Positions 14,402-26,539 of a DNA stretch of 64,000 bases are shown here, in pieces. A program made the translations under genes and the position numbers. The DNA lies in contig NC_060902.1 in the NCBI RefSeq assembly GCF_014805685.1, forward strand, positions 4,703,286 to 4,767,285. Direction: 5' to 3'. The notes beneath the pieces were generated by a model. It searched no databases. It had not been told where the DNA came from and saw nothing but the letters and a program-made list of their open reading frames with translations. Every line of letters starts with the position of its first letter. Within the stretch, counting starts at the first letter, position 1. The DNA is from Silurus meridionalis (taxonomy: Eukaryota > Chordata > Actinopteri > Siluriformes > Siluridae).

Positions 14402-17381
14402 CCAATTTACTTTTAAACATGTGACATGCAGGTCCTGTCATGTTTAGATTAGTTGACCTTTCCATTTGAGAGCTTGCAAAGTTTGGTCACGAATTCTCCT
14501 TATTAAGAGCCCTGTAGATGTCAGACCATGTGACTGCACGATGAAACACCACTTGACTGTGTCTATGGGGATCGCAAAATTTATTCTGACGCTAGCACCA
14601 AAAAATCATGTAATATATAAAGATGATGATGATAATGATGATGAGTGTTAGCATATTCCATACAGTTTCTTCCAGTACATTTCTAAAATGACATACAGTA
14701 TGTTTTGTATCATGCATTATGATGCCCAACCAATTTATTCCTTCTGTTGTCTTTCCAAAGGCTTAACTACAAAAGTGATATTTCCTTTGGGTAAATTTGG
14801 TACAACTGCAAAGGGGACTCAAGCCTTGCTAGTGGTTTGCGTCATATGGTGTACCCCTGAGGGACTAGTTTTTAGCATATGGCAGTTTTTTGACGCGTCT
14901 CAGCCTACACTCTCGAGGGTGTTTTGATCTGCTTCAGGATTTTTATTCACAATTGAAAGGATTCTTTGGTCTTATTCTGTTGTGTTTCCTTTGTATGCCA
15001 TCGATGAGCTCCTTGGGACCTTGTCTTTTAGGGCATATTCAGTGGTTGAGCTAGTTCTTTCTATGTACGAATCATTTATTCATGCTTTTAACTCCTAGTG
15101 GCCTTGAATTTGGCACTCTTCCTGAGACAAATAAGGCAAATTAATGATTTTCATCTTTGTAAAAGACTCACTGTTAAAAGATCAGAACTATAAGTTAAGT
15201 GCCAAAGTATGTTATCTCATATGAACTCTCTGCAAGGGAAATCCTTTTTCTTGTAAGTGAATTAATACCCATACCTTCTGTAGATCTAACAGGTCTTTCA
15301 CATGGAAAAAATATATAGTGTACCTTTAGATTTTATGAACACAATTGGACTGTAATTACCTTTTGGATTATAGCTTTAAAAGTACATTATCTGAAGATTG
15401 TATGTTTAAAAGATATTTGAATGTAAAGACATGCATTTAAATGTACAAAGTTGTACTGTATACTGAAAGATACTATCCCTATGTAAAGGACTGGTACATT
15501 ACAGTGCTGTTTTTCAGTATAAAGAGGGCGTTTATGCAAATCTATTACAATATCTGGCATTGAAAACATTATGTGTAAACTTTATAATACTTTTTATGTG
15601 AATGTGTTTAGTGTATAGTTTGCCCTAAATCAGGTTTTTCTGAAACCAATAGATGCTATAGTACCCTTTAGTGCACCAAATCAGTCATTCCAAAAAAATA
15701 GAAAGGTAGATCTGAATGGTTTCAATATTTCATCTTAGCAGCAAAAGAAGACAAAATTGAAAACAATCTAATTATTTCACAAATTCCTAAGGAATTAGTC
15801 AAAACCTGACCCATGAAGGGTCATCTGTATCTATGCTGATGCTTCCTACAAGAACTAATATCAGTTAAAATGGCCGTTTTTTTTTTTTTTTTTTGAGTAT
15901 TGAGTGTTTCAGTAATCCATACAACTTAAAGAAATATATAAATTCTAAACATTTTTGAGATTTGGGTGTAAATAAAGTCTCTGCTTCTGTCAGACCCATT
16001 TTTAGTAGCTCCAGTCATAATATTTAATAGCCCACTTGGCCTGAATCATCACATGGTTGGGATTAGTCACTGGTTTTGTATATAAATGACAGTTTACTTG
16101 TTTGAGATTTATGTCCTTAAATAGTTTCCTTCTTTTGCCCCTTTATATCCTTGTGGGTGTTAAAATATAAAATCAGAGGAGATGATGAACTTTCTTAGGT
16201 ATTATGGTGGAACTCTTTCACATCCAATATGGATTCCACGGGACAGGCACTTTAAAAAACGATCTACAAGGTTCCAACACAGTCCAGGGCCACACAATAC
16301 AGACAATTTGGATAATGTTTTAACTTTCGGAGGCAGGATTCACCCTTAACCCTAGAAGTGAGAGGCAAACATACTGTCCACTAAGCTACTGTGATTCCAC
16401 ATTTTTTATTATATCTAAACAATAATAATAACATATAAATAAAGTTTGTGTCTTTGACTGAGATTCCAGGTAACTAATTAGTTCCTTCACCATTATTTGA
16501 TATGCTAGGTGATGAGGATGCATGATAAAGAATGTATAGGTGTACAGCCTATACATTCCTAGGGTGTACATAGCTTTTGTATACTTATTTGAATTAAAAT
16601 AAAGTTCACTATTCTAAATGTAATTTTTAGAAGGGGTAGTGTAAAAAGCTCAGACACTGCTCTACAGCATCATATGTCTGATTACCAATTACACAACAAA
16701 ATGGAGTTGAGCTGGAACGAGCTACTTCATGATTTGTCGGCATTCATATGCGACGCACATCCAAGTCGCAGTAAATGCGTCAGACGCCAAAACGCGTCCC
16801 CCACCAGGAAAGCTGAAGTCATCCTATCGAAAAATATGTTTATTTATCAATCCAAAGCACCGTGCTGCACAATCCAGAGCATAGATTATACACCTTCCCT
16901 CAAGCCTGTTTAACATTAGAGCACTAACTAGGTGTTTCTTAGCTTTAAGGATTACTAACAAGGCCAGTGGCTACTAGGGCCATGAGCTGGGGGTGTGGAC
17001 GAGGTGGAAAGGAAATAACAGGAAGTTAACAAAGAAAAGCAAAAAACATTATTTTAGGCTGGCTAGTTTTTCTCAAGCTGTACACGCCGTGTTAAACTCT
17101 ATAGGTAAAAGATTGTAGACTTTAATCCTCTAGTGGGTTGACAAAAAAAAAAAAAAGAAAAACAGTTCTCTGTTTGACCTGTTTCCATTCTCTCTTGGCC
17201 ATGCACGCTTAATTACGCTAATAGTTTATGCTAATTCCCACAAAAAAAATACAGAAACTACTCCTTTGTGAGTAGAGAGAAAATAAACAACATAAACTGG
17301 GTGGCGTGGTGGCTCTGCCGACAATTAATACCAATATCCTGGCAAGCAGCAGTGCAGAAATCGGATCAGCCCACCCAATTT
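14402..17381 (+). repeat. 3-kb tandem unit, copy 3 (full length)
   Basis: This is the only complete copy, about 2973 bp from CCAATTT at 14402 to CCAATTT at 17375-17381. The right flank continues as unique DNA (CCAAGGCAGATG). It shows no transposase, reverse transcriptase or LTR structure, so I treat it as a segmental tandem duplication, not a transposon. Its last 250 bp carries octamer-like ATGCTAAT and TTAATTACGC words and could be regulatory. It differs from copy 2 mainly by homopolymer length, with a few substitutions, for example AATTGCG against AATTACG. Confidence 0.93.
16228..16402. repeat. dispersed-repeat fragment inside unit copy 3
   Basis: Same fragment as at 13245-13430, with one-base losses (GGATTCACCCTTAACCC against GGATTCCACCCCTTAACCC). 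Confidence 0.4.
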
Positions 17382-18015
17382 CCAAGGCAGATGAGGTGTG
17401 AAGAGGAAATTTGTTCGAAGCAACAAAATGCATGACCATGGTCGACTCAGAGAAGTACACAGGATGTACAGCAAGTGTTTCATTTTCCTCCAGTTTAGCC
17501 CATAATGACTTCCTCTATTGCCTCAGTCAAAATGATTGCATATGATGTGCAAATTCTTTGAAATATTATTTTCTGCATTTGTTTATTTATTATTTAATGG
17601 ATCAGTTTGTAGTGATCAAAAAAAAATTTATGATTTAATTTAGGGCATTTTGATAGAAATCTTCAATCATTCAAATTGACAAAACAAACAAATGTATTAA
17701 ATAAGTGAAATAAAATTAAAAGGCTTCGTTAACAATATTTTGAAGTCATTTTTAGGCATTTAAAAGCTCATTTTTAAGGAATCTCATATTAAACCATTTT
17801 CATTCAGAACATTTAAGGGTTTTTATTTTTTCGAAATTTCTTTTACAAATATTTTAAGTGCAATTTAATTTCCTCTCATGTCTGAGGTTTAGACTGTGAA
17901 ATTTTACTCATTGTTCTATGATCTTACACTTATTCTTGTTTGAAAATACCATATACTGTAGAATTTATACAATTAATTTGTTCCGTGGACATGGTTACAG
18001 TACCCTCCTGCCCAC
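17382..18015. other. AT-rich unique DNA
   Basis: Nothing is recognised in this interval beyond short A and T runs. Confidence 0.5.
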
Positions 18016-18240
18016 GATAGAATAGAATAGAATAGAATAGAATAGAATAGAATAGAATAGAATAGACTTTATTTGTCAAAATACAATATTTGTCACGATA
18101 TACACTACAGCACAGTGGAATTTGTTCTTCACATATCCAAGCTTGCTCAGAAGCTGTAGTCAGAGCACAGGGTTGGGTATGGTCCGGCACCCCTGGAGCG
18201 AGGGGGGTTAAGGGCCTTGCTCAAGGGCCAAGGAGTGTCA
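18016..18240 (-). mobile_element. SINE body with (CTATT)n 3' tail, head missing
   Basis: On the minus strand the body ends in TGACAAATAAAGT and is followed by ten or so CTATT units (18016-18065 on the plus strand as AATAG). The body words (CTTGAGCAAGGCCCTTAA, CCAGGGGTGCC-like, CACTGTGCTGTAG) match the SINE at 40414-40660 over the same order. The tRNA-like head is absent, so this copy is 5'-truncated at about 18240, as expected for target-primed reverse transcription. Confidence 0.7.
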
Positions 18241-20340
18241 GTTTTTATTTTTTAAAAATGACTAGGCTGATTTACTTTGCAATGTCGTGACTGCTGACTT
18301 TGTAGCTTAGTGTACTTATGTGTCAGATATTCATAATGTAAATGTGACAATTCATTAAACATCAGAACCAGAGAGGTCTTTCTTTCATCTTTCTTGTACA
18401 ATATAACACATTTTACCTGGCTGTACTCCAAAATCATAAATTATACAAATTAAAAATAATCTTTTTAAGGGACAGAATGTTTTGCACATTGCTCCTGTTG
18501 TCAGACTCTTCACGTCATAAAAATTTCCTTACAATACAATAAAGCGTATTTTGTCACCACTTTGAGAGATCATAAATATATTTAAAAAACTAACGGAAAT
18601 ATTTTAGTTGATTTATTTTATTGCAATTTTTAGTTTGTTCATTTATTTATTTGTTTGTTTGTTTAGTACTTATCTTTCTGCACCCAGAAAGACAGGTAAA
18701 GAACGGTTTAAGCAACATAGTGGTAAGAAACAGAAAATGACACGATATCTAAAACCTTGCCAGCTATATTTAATTGCTTCACAAAATATTAGTTGGGTAT
18801 TGATCAATTTAATGGATATCTACATGCTGCAGCAAAATAAAAATAAAAAAACAAGTCTTACTTTTCCTGACCCTCGAAGATATTATATAATAGCTACCAA
18901 ATTGCCATTCGTTTAATAATAAAAACACGACTGGTTAAATATTAAAACACAGCGAATTAAACATTAACAATGAAAATAAATGAATTTTGATGAAGTTAGA
19001 CAGAAATATGTCCCATTTTCCCCTAACAGACCCCACAGAGACCCTGTACAAGTAAAGATTCATTTAAATTAAGTGGCTTTTAATAAGTGAAATTAGAGGC
19101 TTTGAGTAATAAGGAAACAATGGTGAAAAGATACAGTGAAGGAGACTTGGTCTAACATGAACAGACTGCATCATCAGAATCACTGTGTTCTTAAAACCGC
19201 AAATAATTTCTCACCTTCACAAACACATTTGCAGGGAAATAAAAACACAGATGTTCACAAACACGGCATTGAAGGTGTGTGAAGCCTTTTAAATAAACAG
19301 AGTTAGTCATTGAGATTTGTATTTGCTGACCTTGAGCCCTGTGAAATACAAGGATTTATGAAACTGGAGGGAGGTGGGTTTCAGGAGGTCCTGTACTAGA
19401 ATTTCCCCAACAGTGGCCCCATTGTATTATGGTTTTAATGCATCCTCATCAAATTGCTTTCTTCATTTTCCCCTTAGGTCATTTATGTGTCCATCTTAAA
19501 GACCTTTACATTACTTTATGTGCAAGTGCAAGTGAAGCATTAAAGTGCTTTTAAATGAGTCCTTGGAGGGCTAAGACATTAACTTGAGATAACCGTGGAC
19601 ATTAGGATCCTAATTTCTTTTTTTTTTTTTAAAGCAAATTTCCTTTCAAAGTTTTTATATTGTTTTTAATTCTCTGAATTCTGGTCACACTTGTTAGTCA
19701 CAGTGAAAAAGTCATAGCCATAGTCACAGTGAAGGACGTATGGCCTCTGTGCCTCTGAGTTCTAATGAAATGGGTGTGTCTGTCCACTGTGCCTGTCAAT
19801 CTCAATAACGGAGGTGTGGCCTCTTCAGCTTTGAACTTCAGTCAAGAAGGTGTGGGGGATTGTTTACAACAACCCACGACTCCTTGTTTTATATGCAGTG
19901 CTAAGACCTAGAGCGACAATGCCAAAGCTATAAAGAATTTTTAAAGGCTGCAGGAATCCCATAAAACATGATCACAATATCCACAGATAATATGAGTGGT
20001 GTATACTTGGGGAAACAAACAAATAAACAAAGATATTGTGAAACTGTGCATAGCTCATAACAGCATATGGGGGTGGTGGGACCTGTATATGTGAATATGT
20101 ATGTGTGTCATGTGTAGCATCTGGCACTCTGAGCCAACAGCAAGATTTCAACATACAAATGGCTTTAATAGTTGCGCAATAAACTGTGAAAAAGTAACAA
20201 CTGTGATTTCATTCTTCTTCATTAGAGATAATAAATCCTGTGTATTTATTTCCACCACTTGCTTTGTAGCCATGTGAAACAGCTACTTTATTTCTATCTA
20301 AATCATTTTGACATTTAGTAACATATTATAATTATTTATT
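18241..20340. other. unique AT-rich DNA
   Basis: No gene is recognised. 19683-19900 has several loosely repeated GGTGTGGCCTCT-like words and may be an old repeat, listed separately. Confidence 0.45.
19683..19900. repeat. possible degenerate repeat with GTGTGGCCTCT-like words
   Basis: The words TATGGCCTCTGTGCCTCTG, ACGGAGGTGTGGCCTCT and AGAAGGTGTGGG recur at intervals of 50-70 bp, together with repeated AGTCACAGTGAA near 19696-19732. They resemble words that I associate with dispersed catfish/teleost repeats, but I cannot name a family. Confidence 0.3.
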
Positions 20341-20657
20341 CATTTTCAGCAAGAACTTTATCCTGGTTAGGGTCATGGTGGATCTGAAGAACCTGTCCCA
20401 AGATAGCTGAGTACAATGAAGGAATACACCAGGAATCAGACACCAGTCTATTACATCTCTCACACATGTTCACACTTTTGGGCAATTCCAAGAAGCCAGA
20501 CCACATACTGTTTTTGAGAGGTGGGAGGAAACGAGGGAACCCAGAGAAATCCCAAACAGTCCCAAAGAGAACAAAGAGTAAAACGATACACAGACAGTAG
20601 ACTGAGTTGAGAACCCTTCACCTGTGAGACAGCAAGACACCCCAATGTACCACCATG
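20341..20657. repeat. dispersed fish repeat 'R1', fullest copy in the window
   Basis: This copy runs from CATTTTCAGCAAGAACTTTA through TCCTGGTTAGGGTC, GAATACACCAGGAATC, GGGCAATTCC, GAGAGGTGGGAGGAAAC, CAGACAGTAG to GTGAGACAGCAAGACACC and CACCATGC. The order of these words is the same as in the family as I remember it and as in the copies at 5467, 54375 and 62215. Minus-strand frames of 88-89 codons over it are incidental. Class not certain. Confidence 0.65.
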
Positions 20658-22354
20658 CAAAAAACATGCTAATGTTTGTTGAGAAATGTAACCAGGTTGT
20701 GAGAAATCTATGATATAGCGTATATACATCAGTCAAGCATGTCGGAATATCGGCAGGATAGAATATTATGGGCTGGATATGTAATACAGAACAAACTACT
20801 GAACACTAGATATATAAGACAGCGAGCATAGATTTTCACCAAAGAACATGAAGTGTCATAATGAAATCAATATGAAAAGTATTTTGCTTGAACAGGAACA
20901 TGTTTCATTCTGTCCTAGGTGGTGTATCATATAGTATGAGCTCATACAGTGCACGCCTTGGTAATAAGTTATATTTTTGACCTTGACTTTAAAGTAAGCC
21001 TCCGATGTGCCCTGGAGCCATGTGACACTACTGACAACATGTAATGACATACAGATTGAAAAAGAAGCTGAACAGGTGTTCATGCTTGCTAGGTTGAACA
21101 TACCTGACTGTCACACAAGCCCATTTAAAAACTGCAAGAAACTATAAAATAGCAAGTGGTTCAATGTCTTGACAGGCTTATTCATAAGTCAGAGGGTGCA
21201 CAGAGAACCTGTGCCAAAGATTTAGCGTTCCTATGTGCTCCAGTTTCAGCCAGGAAGTTCGGAACTTCCCACAGTGTAACATTACTGCACCCCGGAGGGC
21301 GAGGATCAGCAGCTGATTGGCTGCAACACTTGTCCTAGAGAGAAAGAGAGACAGAGACAGAAGAGGGGGAGATAAAGAGAAAGGGGGAAGTGCAAAGGCC
21401 CAGCAGTCTTTGGGTGACTGACAGCAACATCTCGTGCCCACAGCGCCAAACTTGAACTCCATACAGTGAAGAGGCTATAAGAGGAAAAAAACTACTCAAC
21501 AGCCCTAATGCAAACACACTCGGTCTGTTGTTCAAAATGCCACAGACTATTCAGACCACCAAATCTGACACCAATCAGACTCTTCGGATTTGGGTCACTT
21601 TCTATATTATACAAATAGATCTTACAGTCAGCAAACAGGATGCACTTTTAATTTCTTACGTTTCTGTTTTATTCCGCGTAAACCGACTTTAAAAACAGAC
21701 ACCTCTCATTCACACACACAGCCAGAAACCCATCCAAGCTTTCAAAAATCAGCACGTTGTTGCGAGCTGTAGTCAGCACTGCCAGCAGTGGGAGGAACAA
21801 CGCTGATAGCCGAGTTGTTCGATCATGTTGTTCGTAACACTTTTTCAACTGGAACTACACATCAAAGCAATGAGCTGAGGGAAAAAACAATGTTGGAATT
21901 AATTTTCACACTAGTCATATAACAACCTGGGAGGAATCCGGGAGGAAAATTCAAGGCCTGGTGCAAACATGAAATAATAGGTCATTAATGGGTGGGAGCA
22001 CGTCAAACAAATTCCCTCATCAGTGAAGTCATCAGCACTAATCAGAACTAATTATTGCAGAAGCACACATAAAAACAGAAAAGAGCATATTGTATGGAAC
22101 ATTACTTTTATGCTAATAGCGTACTAGCTATCAAACACAAAACATCTGGAGCTCGGGATAGATTTACATACCTAGTCAGTGACCCAATGGCGACCGAAAT
22201 GGTGGGATGACCTAAGGACAGTCTCTAGGATTACCAAAGCAGTTCTAAAGTACAATAATTTGTAATATAAGGATAAGATTATCTACTGAACCGAGGACGA
22301 GACCTGGGATGGTTTTTGCAGTCTTCACAACACTACTAAGCTAATCGTTTACAT
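20658..22354. other. unique DNA with a GC-richer patch
   Basis: No repeat family is recognised. 21150-21540 is less AT-rich, with a purine-rich run (21338-21390), and is listed separately. No exon can be supported. Confidence 0.45.
21150..21540. promoter_or_regulatory. GC-richer patch with palindromic GGAAGTTC/GGAACTTCC
   Basis: A near-perfect palindrome GGAAGTTCGGAACTTCC lies at 21253-21269, followed by an inverted CCAAT-type word (CTGATTGGCTGC, about 21311) and a GA-rich run. This could be a promoter or enhancer, but there is no recognisable exon next to it and no TATA or initiator that I would trust. Confidence 0.22.
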
Positions 22355-22520
22355 TTCAGCCATTTGACACACATTTATGTAGAGCGACTTACAATTATCT
22401 CAGCTATACAACAGTTAAGGCTTAAGGGCCTTGTTCAAGCACCCAGCATTAACAGCGTGGCAGGATTGGGATTTGAATTTACAACCTTACAAATAGAAAT
22501 CCAATGTCTTACCCCTTCCT
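22355..22520 (-). mobile_element. tRNA-headed SINE remnant
   Basis: On the minus strand the order is a degenerate tRNA-like B-box region (GGTTGTAAATTCAAATCCC), then CTTGAACAAGGCCCTTAA, then GTAAGTCGCTCTACATAAATG. This is the layout of a widespread fish SINE, in which the last block normally reads GTAAGTCGCTCTGGATAAG. The copy is old and shows no clear target-site duplication. Confidence 0.65.
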
Positions 22521-23308
22521 GTAATCAGATATTGCCTGTGTGCTTTTACTGGCTCTTGTGTTACATGACCTCAGGCTTCTGTAACTGTTTTAGACTGCAT
22601 AGTGGTATTCATTAATGTCAGGGGTAGTTACAAGGGACGGATCTACTGGAGTGGCAACTGCCACCCTAAGAAAAAGCACTGCCACCCCAACCCTGAAATT
22701 TACAATGTATACAATATAAATCTGATCAGTTTCCTTGACTAATTTACAGCAGCAACACTTCAGGGTGATGTCATGAAAATATAGCTATTAATAATGGCAA
22801 GAAATCTCATTTTTCTACTAAAGTATAGTCAGAACAAATCACTCTTATGAACTGCTTAGTTTTAGTGATCACATGACTTTATCTGGGTCCTTTAAAGAAT
22901 TAAAGCATTTGTATAAATATACATGTAATTATATTCTATTTTTATTTTAGTTAATTCTGAGGATATATTAGTGTATTAATTATGTATTAATATATTATAA
23001 TAGTGTATTATTTACTGACAGCTTAACTCTAAATTGTTTTCAAAAGTAAGTTGTTCAGTAGCTTGCGTCTTCAGAATTGTCTTCACTTTTGACAATTGGC
23101 ATCATGTGACAACAGAGCATTTAGCGGTGTGTGTTAATGTGCTGATTTAAATGAGGTTTCTGTTGTGTGTGTGTGTTTTTTACTTAAATAAAGTGGTACA
23201 CTGAGGCTTTGTATCTATGTATAATCTGTATTGTTTGTCATGCTTAGTAAATTATTCTCTGTAGAACTTAAGAAAAAGAAGTTAAATATACCTTACTATC
23301 TACTTCAA
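22521..23308. other. AT-rich unique DNA
   Basis: No feature is recognised. GCCACCC words near 22655-22690 recur at 23680-23760, on the other side of the AT tract, but the similarity is too short to name. Confidence 0.4.
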
Positions 23309-23375
23309 TTTAAGATAAGATATACCTTTATTTGTCCCACAGTGGGGACATTTCTGTGTTACAGCAGCAAAGAAT
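23309..23375 (-). mobile_element. LINE/SINE 3'-end fragment
   Basis: The words AAGATATACCTTTATTTGTC, CCACAGTGGGGACATTTCTG and TGTTACAGCAGCAAAG match the 3' end, read on the opposite strand, of a very common fish retrotransposon family. Only about 65 bp remains and it abuts the AT tract. Confidence 0.6.
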
Positions 23376-23381
23376 AAGAAA

Positions 23382-23533
<152 letters not shown>

Positions 23534-24338
23534 CCAAGATAACCAAGTCAGGTTCATTATCAGTCTTTATTTTACTTTTAAAGACCAATCTAAAAATGTG
23601 CGCTCCAGTGTACAGTATACACCTAATATGTATATCATTCCTAAATCCACAAAAAACATGCAAGGATGCTTTCATCAGTGTTGCCACCCCTTATCATTCC
23701 CATGCCACTCCCTTGTCACCCCATAAATATTTTTCTAGTTCCCACCCCTCAATGCATCATTTTCCACTTAGCTGTAATGCCACTTCTAAACACAAAAAAC
23801 AAGATCAACAATGTCCATGCATAAACATTTATTTTGCATTCTTTATTTTCTTTATCATTTGAAAATATTTCAGCATTGCATTTTTTTTTTTTTTTTTAAT
23901 GCATGAAGTCAAAGATTGCTGTGACATAGTTTGGTAGAAAGTAATTCTTTCCAGTTGAATATGGACAAAAATATATATTTTTGAACTGTTTTTAACAAAT
24001 TGTCTGGTATTATTTTGCCAAAATGTTTACAGGTTGAACAGCACTTTATATAGTTACCATGCAAAAATCAGAATGCATGAGCAAAAGTCCCAGATGTGTC
24101 AGTTGCTACGGCTGGAAATGCCCATATGTTCTTATTTAATACTTTGGTGTCCTGGCAATTTCCTAACCAAATTCAACACTCATATCATGTTATGATAAAA
24201 TGTGATTTGCTATACCTCCCTTAACATCTTTTGTCTTCTAGGGAGGCATAGGTGCTTCCCATTATACAAATTTATACAATTTGTTATACAAATTTGTTAC
24301 TGTATTTGTGCAAAATCTAATTATCCAGTGAAACTCTA

Positions 24339-24372
24339 CATCCACTGTGTCTAATAAAGTGGCCAAATACAT
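24339..24372. mobile_element. isolated Tc1-like terminal-repeat word
   Basis: GTGTCTAATAAAGTGGCC is close to the GTACCTAATAAAGTGGCC end of a fish Tc1-like family whose other end appears at 45328. Nothing else of the element is visible here, so this may be an end remnant or chance. Confidence 0.35.
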
Positions 24373-24889
24373 GAACAGCGTTTAAAAAGACTAGCTCAGC
24401 TCCAGTCATTTCTGTTTTGAAACCACTCCAAATAATATCTAATATATATGAGAGTCACTTGCATGGGGGTCACTTTACAGAGAGTGACTCACAAACTGTT
24501 TATAGTGACAGATGGTTATAGTCAGTAACAAAAGCCCATTTTTATTTTTGCACAAAAGAATGTGCAATTCTGACACAGGATGAGGTCTGAATAAACCAAA
24601 AACAGCAACTTTTACAGACATTCACTTGCAAATGCTATTATTCAAATGGATACACAAATAAAGCAGAATATAATCTAAGCATACAGCTGAGCAGTTCATG
24701 CTCAAATGTGAGTCAGTGACTTTTATAGGAGATTTCATATCTATGTTCACAACCTTCTGGTCAATAGAAAAAAAAAACCTTGTGTGTCTTTCTGTTGCCT
24801 TAAATAATTGTCTGAGTTGTGTAGCACTCAAAATAAACACCAAACCCCTGTGAATTCTTCAATGCAATAGAAAACCAAATTATTATAAA

Positions 24890-25330
24890 TCCACCAAGCT
24901 AACAGCCACCTGCTCGGCGTTGTTGGGTTTATCTGCCATTACCACCACGTCTTAGCGCACTCATCTTTGACGTTAATAGGGGACAATTGTCAAACAAGAA
25001 CAGGATGGTGTAACTGACTAGCAATGGCTTCTAGCAACAGTTCATGGCATTTTTCATGGTGAGACTAATTGTGATATCAAGCAGAGGCTCTATTCCATTT
25101 AATCAGTGGTCCTTAGAGGGTGACAGCAGGTAATCAGGCGTAATTAAAGCCCACACTTGGCACCCCAGGTTGGGACATGGGGGCCAACAGCACCATGGGT
25201 CACTGCCATGGCAGGTTCCCTGCTGCTTGATTGTGGATAATAGACACTCCAATCCATTTGGAGGAGGGGTGGTTTGTGGGTCCACCATGAGGTCAATGCC
25301 AGGCTGCTGATTGATTCAAATCAACAAAAA
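24890..25330. promoter_or_regulatory. candidate conserved non-coding element
   Basis: 440 bp of high-complexity sequence with several homeodomain-type words (GACTAATTGTG, CGTAATTAAAGC, GCTGATTGATTC), ACAATTG E-box-like sites and a CCATGGCAGG block, with no repeats. Together with its length this is the most enhancer-like texture in the window. There is no coding evidence. Conservation was not tested. Confidence 0.33.
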
Positions 25331-25559
25331 AAGAGGCAAGAGTGGGGAGCATGTGGCATAATGTCGATGCTGATGATGTTAACGACACTCTGCTATGTTG
25401 TTTTAACATGCAGATAACATGGTTCTGAGAATGGTTTTATAGGTTCAAATGAAATATTCTGTGCTATGCAGGCATTCAAACTGAGCATTGATTTTTACAG
25501 TATATCAATTACATAGGCCAAGCCAGTGATCCCACTTAAGACACTTATGATCAAACATC

Positions 25560-25790
25560 TAAAGTGATGCAACAGAAAAACAGTAAAAGTCAATGTAGAT
25601 GTTTTGTGGTCTTTCTTATCTGCACAAGGTTTGCCTTAGTTGTTGAGTTCTTGCAGGAACTTTTCTCTCAAGTCATTATTAAAAATGACAACAGGCATAT
25701 CCTTGAATTAATGTTTGCAAAACCCACAATTACTGTCAATGTTGAAGCCCCAGGCCATGCTGTGCAATATTCAAATATGTTCTTTATATC
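25560..25790. promoter_or_regulatory. candidate conserved non-coding element
   Basis: A 230-bp repeat-free patch with balanced composition upstream of a T-run. A 114-codon frame spans it without any domain or splice signal. Regulatory function is a guess. Confidence 0.22.
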
Positions 25791-25909
25791 ATGGATTGTA
25801 GTTAATAATAATTTTTTTCTCTTTTTTTTTTTTGACAAATCCAGTCAACGATTATTAAAAAAACACTGCACACAGAGTGTTTATGAAGCTCGGAGACCAC
25901 AGCGGTGAC

Positions 25910-26180
25910 TTAGTGCCGGCATGCCTATGTGATTGTGTGTGGAGAAATAAGCAGTGAGTGGCAGTGCATGGTGGGGGATCACAGAGAAAGCAGCAAAATG
26001 AAGGAACAGAGATTGTAATGAGCTGTGAGCAGGGGAGCTGATGTAAAAGAAACCGTTTCATTCATGCTTTTCAAGGCAGATGATTTTCGCTCCTCCTCTC
26101 TTTCTGCACAACCTCCTTGCAGTAGGAATCAATGGTGAATCAATGGGTGTCTCTGAGAGCTGTTTGAGGAAAGCAATTCC
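25910..26180. promoter_or_regulatory. candidate conserved non-coding element
   Basis: Repeat-free sequence with CAGCTGATG-like and GGCAGATGATTT words next to an A-rich run at 26191-26224. Inference from texture only. Confidence 0.2.
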
Positions 26181-26539
26181 TCCATGTTGCTTAAAAAAAA
26201 AAAAAAATAATAATAAAAAAAAAGGTGGTGTGCCAAGAATTCCAAAAGATGCCGCTGCTTCGTCCAGGGCGGACACTTTATTGACAGAGGAGGATGTACT
26301 GTACAAGAGAAAGCCTTAGGATTAGACAGGCATAAAGAAATGCAAAGGAATGGACTATCACAGCTTTGTTGGTGGTGACGGGAAATGCAAAGAATTTATG
26401 AGAAAGTAAAGTGCATCCCATTTAAAAAATGTACATAAATAGCAAAAACAAAACCTCACTACTGCCCCAGCACTAAGCTTAGTTCATGACGTATCTGTGC
26501 TCTTATTATTTATAAAATATTCACTTTGAGACACTGAGG

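Noticed and set aside
10336..14651. 61-codon frame identical in unit copies 1 and 3
   Set aside because: Identity follows from the recent duplication, not from selection. The frame ends in a GAT microsatellite (Asp-rich) and has no domain.
13699..16913. 80-codon frame repeated in unit copies 2 and 3 (starts M-S-D-Y-Q-L-H-N-K)
   Set aside because: One-base indels change the frame between copies, no domain is visible, and no splice or promoter context supports a gene.
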